A stretch of DNA of 64,000 nt from Qipengyuania aestuarii (GTDB lineage: Bacteria > Pseudomonadota > Alphaproteobacteria > Sphingomonadales > Sphingomonadaceae): positions 496,001-560,000 of the forward strand of contig NZ_JAIGNP010000002.1 in assembly GCF_019711535.1 (NCBI RefSeq), written 5' to 3'. The notes under the pieces were generated by a model. That model searched no databases. It had not been told where the DNA came from and was given only the letters and a program-made list of their open reading frames with translations. Made by a program: the position numbers and the translations under genes. Shown piece after piece: positions 25,233 to 34,850 of this stretch; within the stretch, counting starts at the first letter, position 1; each line of letters starts with the position of its first letter.

Positions 25233-26129
25233 ATGAGCAAGCATTCCGAATTGGCGGCGCATATCGCGCGGCATGTCGGCCGTACCGGGATGGTCGATAC
25301 GGCTATCCCGGAGCTGTCCCTGTTTCGGGCCGACGAGCCGACACAGCCGCTACCCGCGGTCTACGAAGCTTCACTTTGCCTGATCGCCCAAGGGTCAAAG
25401 CGTGTATCGCTTTCAGACCAGAGCCTGACCTACGATGCACAGCATTACCTGCTCGTGTCGCTGGACCTGCCGCTGATCGGGCACGTGACGCAGGCCAGCT
25501 CCGATGCGCCCTATCTGTGCGCAAAAATCGATATCAACCAATCAGTCTTGGCCGACCTCATCATGGAGGAAGGCGAGCGCGTTCCGAAAGCAGACCTTCC
25601 GGCACTAGCAGTCTACCGCAGCGACGACGATCTGGTGGATGCTGCCTGCCGCTTGGTGCGGCTGCTCGATCGCCCGCAAGAAATCCCCGCTCTTTCCCCG
25701 CTGATCGAGAGGGAAATTCTCTACCGCCTCCTGACGGGACCGCATGGGCCGACGCTACGCTATATGGCGGTGGCTGATAGTCACCTCAATCAGGTGAGCC
25801 GCGCCATCAGCACAATCCGTTCAGCCTTCGATCAACGCTTGCGTATCGAGGAGATCGCGGCAGCGGCGGGTATGAGCACATCTTCGCTTCACGAGCATTT
25901 CAAGGCGGTTACGCGGATGACGCCCTTGGAATATCAAAAGCAGCTGCGGCTGCAGGAAGCGCGGCGGCTAATGCTTTCGGAAGGCGTCAATGCAGGATCG
26001 GCCGGATTCGCGGTGGGCTACGAAAGTCCGTCGCAGTTCAGCCGCGAATACTCTCGCCTGTTCGGCGCTCCGCCGAGACAGGACCTCATGCGCTTGCAAA
26101 ACAGTGGGAATATTCTGACGCCGGTATGA
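25233..26129 (+). CDS. AraC family transcriptional regulator
   Basis: A 298-residue regulator. The N-terminal AraC_N-type cupin (PF06719 kind) includes SLCLIAQGSKRVSLSDQSLTYDAQHYLLVSLDLP. Two helix-turn-helix motifs lie in the last 100 residues (RIEEIAAAAGMSTSSLHEHFKAVTRMTPLEYQKQLRLQEARRLM and AGFAVGYESPSQFSREYSRLFGAPPRQD). The start MSKHSELAAHIARHV is the ATG at 25233 with a GAGGG upstream. The gene is divergent from the SDR it probably controls. Confidence 0.9.
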   Translation: MSKHSELAAHIARHVGRTGMVDTAIPELSLFRADEPTQPLPAVYEASLCLIAQGSKRVSLSDQSLTYDAQHYLLVSLDLPLIGHVTQASSDAPYLCAKIDINQSVLADLIMEEGERVPKADLPALAVYRSDDDLVDAACRLVRLLDRPQEIPALSPLIEREILYRLLTGPHGPTLRYMAVADSHLNQVSRAISTIRSAFDQRLRIEEIAAAAGMSTSSLHEHFKAVTRMTPLEYQKQLRLQEARRLMLSEGVNAGSAGFAVGYESPSQFSREYSRLFGAPPRQDLMRLQNSGNILTPV

Positions 26130-26315
26130 TGCGCAATATATGCCCCCGGTTTAGAATGGCAGTCTTCTCTGGAATTGGTCGCAACTCACCGCTGAGCGCT
26201 GTGATAGTTGAAATGTTTCGTAAATCACCGCGGAGAACACCACTTTTTGCTTGGCCAGGTCTTGTCCAGACCGTGCTATAGATCGGCTTGTCGCGCAGAC
26301 CCGAAGGAGCATTTC

Positions 26316-26726
26316 ATGAAGGGTAGCTGTTGCTGTAATGCGGTTCAGTTCGAATTGACTGCAACTCCAGCGTTGATGGCAACTTGCCATTGCACCCGTT
26401 GTCGTAAAGTTGGAGCGAGCACTGTCGTCTTTGTCAAATCCCAGGATTTACGCTGGATATCTGGGCGGGAAATGGTTCAGCGATACGAACCTTCACCGCC
26501 TTACCAATACGCTCGGTGTTTTTGTAGGATTTGCGGGACCGCATTCGGTGAGATTCTGTCGGAAGAGACCTCTTTTCCCATCTCGGCCAACACCTTGGAC
26601 GAGGACCCCGGCGTCCGGACTAAATTTCACGAATTCGTAAGTGAGAAGCCGCCGTGGTATGACATTTGTGACGAAGCGAAAAGGTTCGAAAAGCACCCCG
26701 AGCCAAGTTCAGCTGAGAGGTCGTGA
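26316..26726 (+). CDS. GFA family protein (Mss4-like zinc fold)
   Basis: A 136-residue protein with the cysteine pattern of the glutathione-dependent formaldehyde-activating family: GSCCCNAVQFEL, CHCTRCRKVGAS and CFCRICGTAFGE. Most members have unknown substrates despite the name. GAAGGAGC precedes the ATG. The coding sequence is about 50% GC by eye, clearly lower than its neighbours, so it may be a recent arrival. Confidence 0.85.
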   Translation: MKGSCCCNAVQFELTATPALMATCHCTRCRKVGASTVVFVKSQDLRWISGREMVQRYEPSPPYQYARCFCRICGTAFGEILSEETSFPISANTLDEDPGVRTKFHEFVSEKPPWYDICDEAKRFEKHPEPSSAERS

Positions 26727-26776
26727 ACGGCGGTGAGCGGTTTACGTGTTACTCGGTCGGAAACTGACTCCGATCC

Positions 26777-27466
26777 TTAGAGCGCTCTGACAAACTCCAT
26801 CGCCGCAAGGAAATCGCCCTTTCGCTTGGCGCGCCGGGCTTCGGCTTCCTCGTCGCGGCCCCAGAGATCGGCCTGCCACTCCTCCTCGAGATTGGCCGCC
26901 GCCCACAAGGCGTCGCCATCCGCGCCGGCCTGCAGGGCCTCCAGCCCGATGCAAAGCGAGGCAGCAAGCGAGGCGGTCTGTTCCAGCGCGGCGAGGGTGA
27001 AGGGATCCAGCTGTTCGAGCCGCGCCGCGAGCCGCTGGCGCGTTTCTTCGGTCTGCGGGCGGTGGAGGATGCCGCTGATGCGGTGGAGGGTCACGCCTTC
27101 GCGCGCTTCCAGACCGGCAACGATCGGCTCCCACAGCTCCTGCTGGCGGCGATAGAGCAGCTCTTCCGGATCGGCGCGGAAGCACAGCGTGTCTGTTTCT
27201 GCGTAGCCGAGCAGTTTTTCAACCAGCAAGGCGCGGTCGCTGGCGACGACGTCCAGCGCATAATCGGCCATGTCGCGGTAGCGGAAGGCGGCCGGATCGA
27301 TGGTTTCGCCCTGGCTGCGCCATTCCTCGGCCAGTTTTTCCGCCAGATCCTCGTTCGGTACGATCTGGGCCTTGCCGCCTTGCGTCTTCAGCGGCCTCGC
27401 GTCGAGCATGACCTGCCAGCCTTCGCCCGTGCGGGCGGTCGACACATCCTTGTAGAAACGTTTCAT
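26777..27466 (-). CDS. ATP12 family F1-ATPase assembly chaperone
   Basis: A 229-residue ATP12 protein, a chaperone for the F1 ATP synthase alpha subunit found in alphaproteobacteria and mitochondria. Conserved features are KRFYKDVSTARTGEGWQVMLDARPLKTQGG at the N-terminus, FRYRDMADYALDVV, and a C-terminal EEEWQADLWGRDEEAEARRA segment. It is the last gene of a five-gene minus-strand set; its start overlaps the stop of the small membrane protein gene. Confidence 0.9.
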   Translation of the reverse strand: MKRFYKDVSTARTGEGWQVMLDARPLKTQGGKAQIVPNEDLAEKLAEEWRSQGETIDPAAFRYRDMADYALDVVASDRALLVEKLLGYAETDTLCFRADPEELLYRRQQELWEPIVAGLEAREGVTLHRISGILHRPQTEETRQRLAARLEQLDPFTLAALEQTASLAASLCIGLEALQAGADGDALWAAANLEEEWQADLWGRDEEAEARRAKRKGDFLAAMEFVRAL

Positions 27467-27672
27467 GTCCGCCCTTTCCAGCGGCGCGCCACGAACATCG
27501 GCACGATGAAGAATAATCCCACGCCCAGAACGACCGCCGCGGCTGCCAGCCAGTCCGGCATCGGCAATCTGTCGCCAAGGCCTGCGATCCCGGCCAACAC
27601 GGAGAGCAAGCCGGCGATGCGGATCACGTTGAGCAGGATGAATTTCACGATTGCCGGGTCACGCCCCTGCAT
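27463..27672 (-). CDS. Small membrane protein of two transmembrane segments
   Basis: A 69-residue protein with helices IVKFILLNVIRIAGLLSVLAG and WLAAAAVVLGVGLFFIVPMFVA and a basic end (RRWKGRT). It overlaps the HAD gene by 14 bp and the ATP12 gene by 4 bp, which supports translation in the operon. Function is unknown; similar small proteins sit beside ATP12 in related genomes as far as recalled. Confidence 0.65.
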   Translation of the reverse strand: MQGRDPAIVKFILLNVIRIAGLLSVLAGIAGLGDRLPMPDWLAAAAVVLGVGLFFIVPMFVARRWKGRT

Positions 27673-28318
27673 TGATCATGTCCTCCAGCTCCTGCATCGT
27701 GCCAGCCACGCCCTGCGCGCCCGCTTCGAGCAATTCGCTCGGTTCGTGATAGCCCCAGGCGACGCCGATGGCGCGAACACCGGCCGCGCGGGCCATCTCG
27801 ATGTCGAACGTCGTGTCGCCGATCATCACAGCGCAATCACTTGCTACATCTGCTTCGGCAAGCGCTTGCTCGATCATCGAAGGGTGTGGTTTTGACGGGT
27901 GGCGGTCGGCAGTCTGAAGCGAGATGAAGTGATGCTTGATCCCGTGCATGTCGAGGCATGAATGCAGGCCGCGATCGCTCTTTCCAGTGGCGACGGCAAG
28001 TAGCCAGCCGGCATCGACCAGACGGTCGATCAATTCGGCCATGCCGTCATACAGCGGTTCTTCCAGTGTGCCCTTGAATCGCCGGTCGCGATAACCGGAC
28101 TTATAGGCGTCCAGGGCGATATCGCGCTGGTCGTCGGTCGCCCCGGGAGCAAGTTGGCGCAGCGCCTGCGGCAGGCTGAGGCCGACCATGCGGCGCACTT
28201 CATTGCGATCGGGGCTGGGGAGGCGGGCTGCCGCGAACGCTTCGTCCATCGTGTCGCAGATCGCCGCCTGGCCATCGACCAGCGTTCCGTCGCAATCGAA
28301 AATGACCAGTCGTTTCAC
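27659..28318 (-). CDS. HAD-IA family phosphatase (phosphoglycolate phosphatase-like)
   Basis: A 219-residue haloacid-dehalogenase hydrolase. Motif I is VIFDCDGTLVDGQ with nucleophile Asp8, motif II lies in LLAVATGKSDRG, the Lys motif in HPSKPHP, and motif IV in CAVMIGDTTFDIEMARAAG. The small cap between motifs I and II is of the Gph/PpaX type. Substrate assignment to phosphoglycolate is a family guess. It overlaps the synthase gene upstream by 4 bp. Confidence 0.88.
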   Translation of the reverse strand: MKRLVIFDCDGTLVDGQAAICDTMDEAFAAARLPSPDRNEVRRMVGLSLPQALRQLAPGATDDQRDIALDAYKSGYRDRRFKGTLEEPLYDGMAELIDRLVDAGWLLAVATGKSDRGLHSCLDMHGIKHHFISLQTADRHPSKPHPSMIEQALAEADVASDCAVMIGDTTFDIEMARAAGVRAIGVAWGYHEPSELLEAGAQGVAGTMQELEDMINAGA

Positions 28319-29436
28319 TTGGCTTTGCCCCGGCCTTTCGCCTTGCCTCCCGCACCGCCGCGGGCACGGCGTGGGCCTCGCTGGTTCTTCTTGTAGGTCT
28401 TGGCGTGCTGGCGGGCCTGTTGCTTCTTTTCCTCGCGCGACTTGGGCGGCGGATCGTCACGCATGGGGGTGGCGTCGCTTGCCTTCTCGTCGAAGCCGAT
28501 CTGCTCCATGCTGGCGGCGAAATGTTCCGGCAACTCGGCCGTCACATCGAGCTTGCCATCGGGGCTGTCGATGATCAGCCGGCGCGCGTGGAGGTGCATC
28601 TTGCGGCTGATCGATCCGGTGAGAAACGCGTCCTTCCCGCCATATTTGCCATCGCCCACGATCGGGTGACCCATGGCCGCGCAGTGCACGCGCAGCTGGT
28701 GGGTGCGGCCGGTCAGCGGCTGTAGTTCGAGCCAAGCGACCTTCTTGCCCGCGCTCTCGACCACGCGATACTTGGTCTTGGCCGGCGCCCCGCCTTCGTG
28801 ATCGACATGCATTTTCTCGCCGCCCGAACCTGGCTGCTTGGCCAGCGGCGCCTCGATCACGCCTTCGCGAATATCGGGTACGCCCACCACCAGCGCCCAG
28901 TAGATCTTCTTGGCGCTGCGGCCGGAAAACCGCTTGGAGAAAAACGCCGCGCTGCCCGGTGTGCGGGCCACCAGCAGCACGCCGGAGGTATCCTTGTCGA
29001 GTCGGTGAACGAGACGCGGGCGCTGCTCCTCACCTTCCTCCATATAGGCATCGAGCAGCCCGTCGACATGGTTGAAGGTGTTGGTACCGCCCTGCGTGGC
29101 AAGGCCGGGCGGCTTGTTGATCACAAGAGCGCTCTTGGTCTGCGTCATCAACATTTCGGCGGCCTGATCGCGCTCGGCCTTGGTCAGTTCGCGCTTGGGC
29201 TTGGCCTCCCGGTTCGGCGCGTCGCCGCCAGGCGGAACGCGGATCTGCTGCCCCTTCGCCAGCCGATCGTCGGGCTTGGCCCGGCTGCCGTCCACGCGGA
29301 TCTGCCCGGTGCGGGTCCATTTGCTTACCGTGCCGAAGCCGACCTGCGGCAGGTGGCGCTTGAACCAGCGGTCGAGCCTGATGCCATCGTCATCGGCTTC
29401 GACCGTGAAATTGCGAACTTCGTCGGAGGTCTTCAT
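28315..29436 (-). CDS. RluA family pseudouridine synthase (RluC/RluD type)
   Basis: A 373-residue enzyme that isomerises uridines in rRNA. An S4 RNA-binding domain (residues about 15-75: IRLDRWFKRHLPQVGFGTVSKW) is followed by the catalytic domain with RLVHRLDKDTSGVLLVART, which contains the catalytic Asp, and by GRTHQLRVHCAAMGHPIVGD. A 40-residue Lys/Arg/Gly-rich tail (KKQQARQHAKTYKKNQRG) extends beyond the usual end and probably aids RNA binding. The start MKTSDEVRNFTVEADDDG overlaps the crcB stop. Confidence 0.9.
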   Translation of the reverse strand: MKTSDEVRNFTVEADDDGIRLDRWFKRHLPQVGFGTVSKWTRTGQIRVDGSRAKPDDRLAKGQQIRVPPGGDAPNREAKPKRELTKAERDQAAEMLMTQTKSALVINKPPGLATQGGTNTFNHVDGLLDAYMEEGEEQRPRLVHRLDKDTSGVLLVARTPGSAAFFSKRFSGRSAKKIYWALVVGVPDIREGVIEAPLAKQPGSGGEKMHVDHEGGAPAKTKYRVVESAGKKVAWLELQPLTGRTHQLRVHCAAMGHPIVGDGKYGGKDAFLTGSISRKMHLHARRLIIDSPDGKLDVTAELPEHFAASMEQIGFDEKASDATPMRDDPPPKSREEKKQQARQHAKTYKKNQRGPRRARGGAGGKAKGRGKAK

Positions 29437-29843
29437 GCCGCCACCCGCATTATCGCAAGGCCCATCATCAGGCCGGTGAGCCCCAGTGCCAGGGACAGAA
29501 CGGCGTAAAGCGTGGCGAACAGGAACTGCCCGCGCTGGATCAGCAGGATCATCTCGAGGCTGAAGGCACTGAAAGTGGTGAAGCCGCCCAGCAGGCCCAC
29601 GCCCAGCAGGAGGCGCAGCTGTTCGCTGCTTTCCCCGCCATTGCGTGCCAGCCATCCCGCGAGCAGCCCCATGAGCAGGCTGCCCAGCGCGTTGACCGCA
29701 AGGGTCGCGAAGGGAAAGGCAGAAATGATCGGAGCACCGAGCCATTGCGTCATGGCACGGCCTGCCTGATACCGCAGCGCTGCGCCGGCACCGCCGCCGA
29801 TGGCGACGTGCAGCGTGGCTACGAGGGGGGATAGGGTGGACAT
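29433..29843 (-). CDS. crcB: Fluoride channel CrcB (Fluc)
   Basis: A 136-residue four-helix dual-topology fluoride exporter. Family motifs are present: AIGGGAGAALRYQ, FATLAVNALGSLLMG and GLLGGFTTFSAFSLE, the last being the pore segment with the Phe box. It starts the minus-strand operon and overlaps the pseudouridine synthase gene by 4 bp. No fluoride riboswitch consensus was recognised in its leader. Confidence 0.92.
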   Translation of the reverse strand: MSTLSPLVATLHVAIGGGAGAALRYQAGRAMTQWLGAPIISAFPFATLAVNALGSLLMGLLAGWLARNGGESSEQLRLLLGVGLLGGFTTFSAFSLEMILLIQRGQFLFATLYAVLSLALGLTGLMMGLAIMRVAA

Positions 29844-30012
29844 GAGCCTGCCTCTAGCCGCTGGGGCGCGAATGCGAAAGGCGCTGTTACACGCTTGCCT
29901 TTTTTGCCGCGAATCCTTATGTGCGCCCCGTTCGAGCCGGTCCGGAACGGATTCGGCGCGTTTTTCGTTATAGTAGCGAAACCCTATTCAAGGAGGCATA
30001 CCCCGCTTTTGC

Positions 30013-30028
30013 GCGGGCTCTGGCCCGC
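30013..30028 (+). promoter_or_regulatory. Hairpin in the rpsU leader
   Basis: GCGGGC-TCTG-GCCCGC forms a compact stem ending 21 bp before the rpsU start. It could modulate translation of S21 or be part of a leader structure; no known motif is assigned. Confidence 0.4.
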
Positions 30029-30049
30029 AAAGTCGAGGTATTGAAGTTT

Positions 30050-30256
30050 ATGCAGATCATGGTTCGCGATAACAATGTTGACCAAGCCCTCCGCGCGCTC
30101 AAGAAGAAGCTGCAGCGTGAAGGCGTGTATCGCGAAATGAAGCTGCGTCGTCACTACGAAAAGCCCAGCGAAAAGCGCGCACGCGAAAAGGCTGCTGCCG
30201 TTCGCCGCGCTCGCAAGCTGGAGCGCAAGCGTATGGAGCGTGACGGCATCAAGTAA
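30050..30256 (+). CDS. rpsU: 30S ribosomal protein S21
   Basis: A 68-residue basic protein, [20 protein letters not shown] followed by [35 protein letters not shown], the alphaproteobacterial S21 sequence. S21 binds near the 3' end of 16S rRNA and supports initiation. The ATG at 30050 is chosen from the conserved N-terminus. The frame is open well upstream but not conserved. It is followed by a strong terminator. Confidence 0.96.
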   Translation: MQIMVRDNNVDQALRALKKKLQREGVYREMKLRRHYEKPSEKRAREKAAAVRRARKLERKRMERDGIK

Positions 30257-30347
30257 GACGCCGTCCGCGAAAGTGCGAAGCGGTTTTGCGCCCGGATGGG
30301 CCGAAATTTCAAAACCGCGTTGCACCAGCTTACCAGACAAGCCATGA

Positions 30348-30373
30348 GGGCGCGGAGAAATCCGCGCCCTTTG
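30348..30373 (+). terminator. Terminator after rpsU
   Basis: GGGCGCGGA and TCCGCGCCC pair around a GAAA tetraloop and are followed by TTTGCG. It lies 21 bp before the FKBP start codon, so that gene needs readthrough or a promoter inside this stretch. Confidence 0.75.
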
Positions 30374-30393
30374 CGTATCAGGACACAGTTCAC

Positions 30394-30957
30394 ATGACCG
30401 AGATTACCCGCGTTCCGTTGCAACCGATCAAGAAAGGCTCCCTGACCAAGCTCTGGCTGGGCGTCCTTGTCGCCATTCTGCTGGGCGGCGGGCTGGCGTG
30501 GGCCGCCGCACCCAAGGCCGCCGGGTTGGAAACGCTGACCGAAGGCACCGGGCCTTCGCCCGAGATGGGCCAGGTCATGTTCGTGAAATATGTCGGATCG
30601 CTCGACGACGGGACGGAATTCGACCGTTCGCAGCCGCTGCCGATTCCGCCGGGCTTCTTGCCCGAGGGAACGCCGATGCTGCTTGAAGAAGGCGCGCTGA
30701 TTCCCGGCTTCCTCGATGCGCTGCTGAAGATGAAGGAAGGCGGCAAATATCTGGTCACCGTCCCTGCAGATCAGGGCTATGGTGCGGAACCGCCTCCCGG
30801 ATCGCCGATCCCGGCCAATGCCGATCTGACCTTTGAAGTGGAAGTCACCGACATCCTCTCGCGTCCGGAATTCGATGCCAAGCTGCAGCAACTGCAGGCG
30901 ATGATGGGCGCCATGGGCGCGCAGCAGGGCGGCGAAGGGGCTCCCCCGGCGCAATAA
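30394..30957 (+). CDS. FKBP-type peptidyl-prolyl isomerase, membrane anchored
   Basis: A 187-residue protein. An N-terminal anchor helix (LWLGVLVAILLGGGLAWAA, residues about 20-38) is followed by an FKBP domain with VMFVKYVGSLDDGTEFDRS, LIPGFLDALLKMKEGGKYLVTVPADQGYG and LTFEVEVTDI. A Gln/Met/Gly-rich tail closes it. It assists proline isomerisation of exported proteins in the periplasm. The ATG at 30394 directly follows the rpsU terminator. Confidence 0.9.
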   Translation: MTEITRVPLQPIKKGSLTKLWLGVLVAILLGGGLAWAAAPKAAGLETLTEGTGPSPEMGQVMFVKYVGSLDDGTEFDRSQPLPIPPGFLPEGTPMLLEEGALIPGFLDALLKMKEGGKYLVTVPADQGYGAEPPPGSPIPANADLTFEVEVTDILSRPEFDAKLQQLQAMMGAMGAQQGGEGAPPAQ

Positions 30958-31007
30958 GCCTCATCTAGCCGCTTGAAGGTGGGGGCGCGCACGGCTAACG
31001 CGCCCTC

Positions 31008-31310
31008 ATGTCAGTCACACGCGAAGAAGTGGCCAAGATCGCCTCGCTCGCCCGCATCAAGATGGGCGAAGAAGAGCTTGATCGCATGGTCCCCGAACTC
31101 AACAATATCCTCGACTGGGTCGAACAACTGGGCGAGGTCGATACCGCCGGTGTCGAACCGATGACTGCGGTCATCCCCAATACGGTGCGTCTGCGCGACG
31201 ATGTGGTCGATGCCATCCCCGAAACCTCGGGTGGCCGGCGCGAGGATGTGCTCGCCAATGCCCCGGCGGCCGAACACGGCTTCTTCGGCGTGCCCAAGGT
31301 GATCGAATAA
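31008..31310 (+). CDS. gatC: Asp-tRNA(Asn)/Glu-tRNA(Gln) amidotransferase subunit C
   Basis: A 100-residue GatC beginning [19 protein letters not shown], with the conserved [21 protein letters not shown] and the C-terminal [17 protein letters not shown]. It stabilises the GatAB complex that converts misacylated Glu-tRNA(Gln) or Asp-tRNA(Asn) to the amide forms. The stop TAA overlaps the gatA start (TAATGA). Confidence 0.95.
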   Translation: MSVTREEVAKIASLARIKMGEEELDRMVPELNNILDWVEQLGEVDTAGVEPMTAVIPNTVRLRDDVVDAIPETSGGRREDVLANAPAAEHGFFGVPKVIE

Positions 31311-32791
31311 TGACCGAATTTACCAATCTCGGCGTGAAGGAAATCCGCGACGGCGTTGCCGGCGGCGATTTCACGGCCCGCGAAGTGGCCGAAAGCTTCA
31401 ACGCAGCCGTTGCCGCGGCCGCCGAACTCAACGCCTTCATCGTCACCACCCCCGACCATGCGCTGGCCGCCGCGGACAGCGTCGATGCCAAGCGCGCCAA
31501 GGGCGAGGATCTGGGCATCATGGGCGGCGTGCCGATCGGCATGAAGGATTTGTTCGCCACCAAGGGCGTGCAGACCACCGCAGCCAGCCACATCCTCGAA
31601 GGCTTTACGCCGCAGTATGAAAGCACTGTCAGCCAGAAGCTGTGGGATGCCGGCGCGGGCATGTTGGGCAAGCTCAATCTCGACCAGTTCGCGATGGGGT
31701 CGTCCAACGAAACCAGCTATTTCGGCAACGTCAATTCGCCGTGGCGCAAGGAAGGCGCCAATGCCGGGATGAGCCCGGGTGGTTCTTCTGGCGGGTCATC
31801 TTCCGCCGTCGCGGCGCGCATCGCGCCTGCGGCCACCGGGACCGACACCGGCGGATCGATCCGCCAGCCCGCTGCCTTCACCGGTATCTGCGGCATCAAG
31901 CCGACCTATGGGCGCTGCAGCCGCTGGGGCGTGGTGGCGTTTGCAAGCAGCCTCGACCAGGCTGGCCCGATGGCGCGCAGCGTCGAAGACTGCGCCATCA
32001 TGCTCAAAGCAATGGCCGGATTCGATCCGAAGGACGCGACCAGCCTTCAGATGGACGTTCCCAATTGGGAAGCGGCGCTGTCGGCGGACCTGAAGGGCAA
32101 GAAGATCGGTATCCCGAAGGAATACCGGATGGACGGCACCGACGAGGAAATCCTCAAGAGCTGGGAGCAGGGCAAGGAATGGCTCCGCGATGCGGGCGCC
32201 GAGATCGTCGACGTTTCGTTGCCGCACACCAAATATGCGCTGCCCGCTTATTACATCGTGGCACCCGCCGAAGCATCGAGCAATCTCGCGCGCTATGACG
32301 GCGTGCGCTATGGCCTGCGCGACCTGCCCGATGGGGCTGGGCTGCAGGATATGTATGCCGCGACCCGCGCCGAGGGTTTCGGCGACGAGGTCAAGCGCCG
32401 CATCCTGATCGGCACCTATGTGCTGAGCGCCGGTTTCTACGACGCCTATTACACCCAGGCGCAGAAGATCCGCACGCTGGTGGCGCAGGATTTCGCCAAA
32501 GCGTTCGAACAGTGCGACGCGATTCTCGCACCGACGACACCGACCGCTAGCTTCCCGCTCGGTTCGCTCAACGAAGATCCGCTGACGATGTATCTCAACG
32601 ATGTCTTCGCCGTGCCCGCCAGCCTTGCTGGCCTGCCCGCGATGAGCGTGCCGGCGATGGTGAATTCCGACGGTCTTCCGCTCGGCCTACAGATCGTGGG
32701 CAAGCCCTTCGACGAGCAGAGTGTGCTCAACACGGGGCTGGCCATCCAGCAGCGTGCCGGGTTTGATGCAGCGCCTGAGAAGTGGTGGTGA
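31310..32791 (+). CDS. gatA: Asp-tRNA(Asn)/Glu-tRNA(Gln) amidotransferase subunit A
   Basis: A 493-residue amidase-signature enzyme that releases ammonia from glutamine for GatB. The Ser-cisSer-Lys triad is Lys79 ([10 protein letters not shown]), Ser159 ([13 protein letters not shown]) and Ser183 ([14 protein letters not shown]). Length and C-terminal domain are normal. Its TGA stop is immediately followed, with no spacer, by the ATG of an unrelated small gene instead of gatB. Confidence 0.96.
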   Translation: MTEFTNLGVKEIRDGVAGGDFTAREVAESFNAAVAAAAELNAFIVTTPDHALAAADSVDAKRAKGEDLGIMGGVPIGMKDLFATKGVQTTAASHILEGFTPQYESTVSQKLWDAGAGMLGKLNLDQFAMGSSNETSYFGNVNSPWRKEGANAGMSPGGSSGGSSSAVAARIAPAATGTDTGGSIRQPAAFTGICGIKPTYGRCSRWGVVAFASSLDQAGPMARSVEDCAIMLKAMAGFDPKDATSLQMDVPNWEAALSADLKGKKIGIPKEYRMDGTDEEILKSWEQGKEWLRDAGAEIVDVSLPHTKYALPAYYIVAPAEASSNLARYDGVRYGLRDLPDGAGLQDMYAATRAEGFGDEVKRRILIGTYVLSAGFYDAYYTQAQKIRTLVAQDFAKAFEQCDAILAPTTPTASFPLGSLNEDPLTMYLNDVFAVPASLAGLPAMSVPAMVNSDGLPLGLQIVGKPFDEQSVLNTGLAIQQRAGFDAAPEKWW

Positions 32792-33148
32792 ATGGAGCAT
32801 ATCTCGAGGATATTTTCGGCACTCGATTTAGTGTTTGGTGCTGCTCTGAGCGCTTTCCTTGGAGTGAGTTTAGCATCCCGAGAAATGGGCAAATCTGATC
32901 TGGTACTTCTAGCGCTTGGTCTGATTTCAATATCCATATCCATCATAAATTCTCAAACTGACATTATCGGCCTGCTGTCCAACGCGGTGCCGTGGAAAAG
33001 TTTTACAATCTCTATCGTTGGCTTCGGTTCTGCCGGCTTCTGGTTTTCATATCTCACCGATCAGCCGGCGGTAATTTGGGTTATTTTGGGGGTTTGGGGC
33101 ATTATGTATTTTTCAATATTCGCAATTCGAAAAGCAGTCCGCGCATGA
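32792..33148 (+). CDS. Small AT-rich membrane protein between gatA and gatB
   Basis: A 118-residue protein with about four hydrophobic segments ([68 protein letters not shown]). No family is recognised. Its ATG directly abuts the gatA stop and its own stop overlaps the gatB start (ATGA), so it is embedded in the operon with coupled translation on both sides. GC content is about 45% by eye against over 60% in gatA and gatB, which suggests an inserted gene. A role in tRNA amidation is unlikely; its expression would simply follow the operon. Confidence 0.7.
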   Translation: MEHISRIFSALDLVFGAALSAFLGVSLASREMGKSDLVLLALGLISISISIINSQTDIIGLLSNAVPWKSFTISIVGFGSAGFWFSYLTDQPAVIWVILGVWGIMYFSIFAIRKAVRA

Positions 33149-34641
33149 CCAACTACCGCATCCAGGGCGAAACCGGCGAATGGGAGGTCGTGATCGGCCT
33201 CGAAGTCCATGCGCAGGTCACCTCCAACGCCAAGCTGTTCAGCGGCGCTGCGACCGCTTTCGGAGCGGAGCCGAACACGCAGGTCAGCCTGGTCGATGCA
33301 GCCATGCCCGGCATGCTGCCCGTGCCTAACCGCGAGTGTATCCGGCAGGCGGTGCGCACCGGCATGGCGATCGAGGCGCAGATCAACAAATACAGCCGTT
33401 TCGACCGCAAGAACTACTTCTATGCCGATCTGCCGCAAGGCTATCAGATCAGCCAGCTCTATCATCCGATCGTGGGTGAAGGGGCGCTGACGATCGATGC
33501 CGACGAGAAGGCCGGGATCGCCGAAGACAAGGTCATCGGAATCGAGCGTATCCATGTCGAACAGGATGCGGGCAAGCTGATGCACGATCAGCACCCGACG
33601 ATGTCCTATGTCGACCTCAACCGCAGCGGCGTGGCGCTGATGGAAATCGTGTCGAAACCCGACATGCGTTCGCCTGCCGAAGCCGGTGCCTATGTCCGCA
33701 AGCTGCGCAGCATCCTGCGTTATGTCGGTTCGTGCGACGGGAACATGGAAGAAGGCTCGATGCGCGCCGACGTGAATGTCTCCGTGCGCAAACCGGGCGA
33801 AGAATTCGGCACGCGGACCGAGACCAAGAATGTCAACTCGGTGCGGTTCGTGATGCAGGTCATCGAATATGAAGCCAACCGCCAGGTCGAAGTGCTTGAA
33901 AGCGGAGGCACGGTCGATCAGGAAACGCGCCTGTTCGATCCGGGCACGGGCACCACGCGGACCATGCGCAGCAAGGAAGATGCGCATGACTATCGCTATT
34001 TCCCCGATCCCGATTTGCTGCCACTGGAACTGGAAGACAGCTTCCTCGACGAATGCCGCGCCAGCCTGCCCGAACTGCCCGACGCCAAGCGCGCGCGCTA
34101 CGAAGGCGAGCTGGGGCTGACGCCCTACAACGCACGCGAACTGACGGCCGAGGTCGAAACCTTCGCCCGCTTCGAAACGCTGCTGAGCGTGGCCGCAGCG
34201 AAAATCGGCAAGTCGGAGGCCAAGGTCGCGACGCAGGTCGCCAACTGGGCCCTTTCGGTCGCTCCGGGAGTGATGAAGTCGCTTGGCGAAGAGGCCGATC
34301 CGGCCAACGCCACTGCCGAAGCTCAGGCCAGCATCCTGGCTATGCAGGACAAGGGCGAGATTTCGGGCGGACAGGCCAAGGAAATCTACGAGATCGTCCT
34401 CAAGACCGGACGTGATCCCGAAGAGATCGCCGATGCCGAAGGCCTCAAGCAGGTCAGCGACACAGGCGCGATCGAAGCCGCGATCGACGAGATTATCGCC
34501 AACAATTCCGACAAGGTCGAAGAATACCGCGGCGGCAAGGACAAGCTCTTCGGATTCTTCGTCGGTCAGACGATGAAGGCGATGCAGGGCAAGGCCAATC
34601 CGGCCGTGGTCAACCAGATCCTCAAGGACAAGCTGGGCTGA
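33145..34641 (+). CDS. gatB: Asp-tRNA(Asn)/Glu-tRNA(Gln) amidotransferase subunit B
   Basis: A 498-residue GatB, the kinase/transamidase subunit. It has the signature [41 protein letters not shown], the zinc/Mg region [21 protein letters not shown], and a C-terminal YqeY-like domain ending [15 protein letters not shown]. The start [14 protein letters not shown] is at ATG 33145 and overlaps the preceding gene's stop. A hairpin of nine base pairs (34658-34681, CCGTCGGGC/GCCCGACGG) follows. Confidence 0.96.
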   Translation: MTNYRIQGETGEWEVVIGLEVHAQVTSNAKLFSGAATAFGAEPNTQVSLVDAAMPGMLPVPNRECIRQAVRTGMAIEAQINKYSRFDRKNYFYADLPQGYQISQLYHPIVGEGALTIDADEKAGIAEDKVIGIERIHVEQDAGKLMHDQHPTMSYVDLNRSGVALMEIVSKPDMRSPAEAGAYVRKLRSILRYVGSCDGNMEEGSMRADVNVSVRKPGEEFGTRTETKNVNSVRFVMQVIEYEANRQVEVLESGGTVDQETRLFDPGTGTTRTMRSKEDAHDYRYFPDPDLLPLELEDSFLDECRASLPELPDAKRARYEGELGLTPYNARELTAEVETFARFETLLSVAAAKIGKSEAKVATQVANWALSVAPGVMKSLGEEADPANATAEAQASILAMQDKGEISGGQAKEIYEIVLKTGRDPEEIADAEGLKQVSDTGAIEAAIDEIIANNSDKVEEYRGGKDKLFGFFVGQTMKAMQGKANPAVVNQILKDKLG

Positions 34642-34657
34642 TTCGATAGCGTCGTCT

Positions 34658-34681
34658 CCGTCGGGCGCACTGGCCCGACGG
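34658..34681 (+). terminator. Hairpin after gatB
   Basis: CCGTCGGGC and GCCCGACGG pair around GCACTG 16 bp past the stop. There is no U-tract, so it is probably a weak or factor-dependent terminator. Confidence 0.5.
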
Positions 34682-34850
34682 GGATGATGCTGGTCCGCGC
34701 AAATCGCCGCCCGCTGCCGCATGGCGCCGACGGATTCTCTCGTCGACCATATATGTAACTCGGCGACAGGGGCCTTGCTCAGGCAGGTGCCTGCGCATAA
34801 CCCCGAACCATGATGCGCTTTTCGCGCATTTGGTAGGGGACCCTTTTACG

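Noticed and set aside
29844..29930. Fluoride riboswitch upstream of crcB
   Set aside because: The short leader shows none of the conserved GGNGAUGG and CUCCUAC-type segments.
33061..34722. Minus-strand open frame of about 550 codons over gatB
   Set aside because: Antisense shadow of gatB; the His/Asp/Gly-rich composition is typical of reverse-frame translation.
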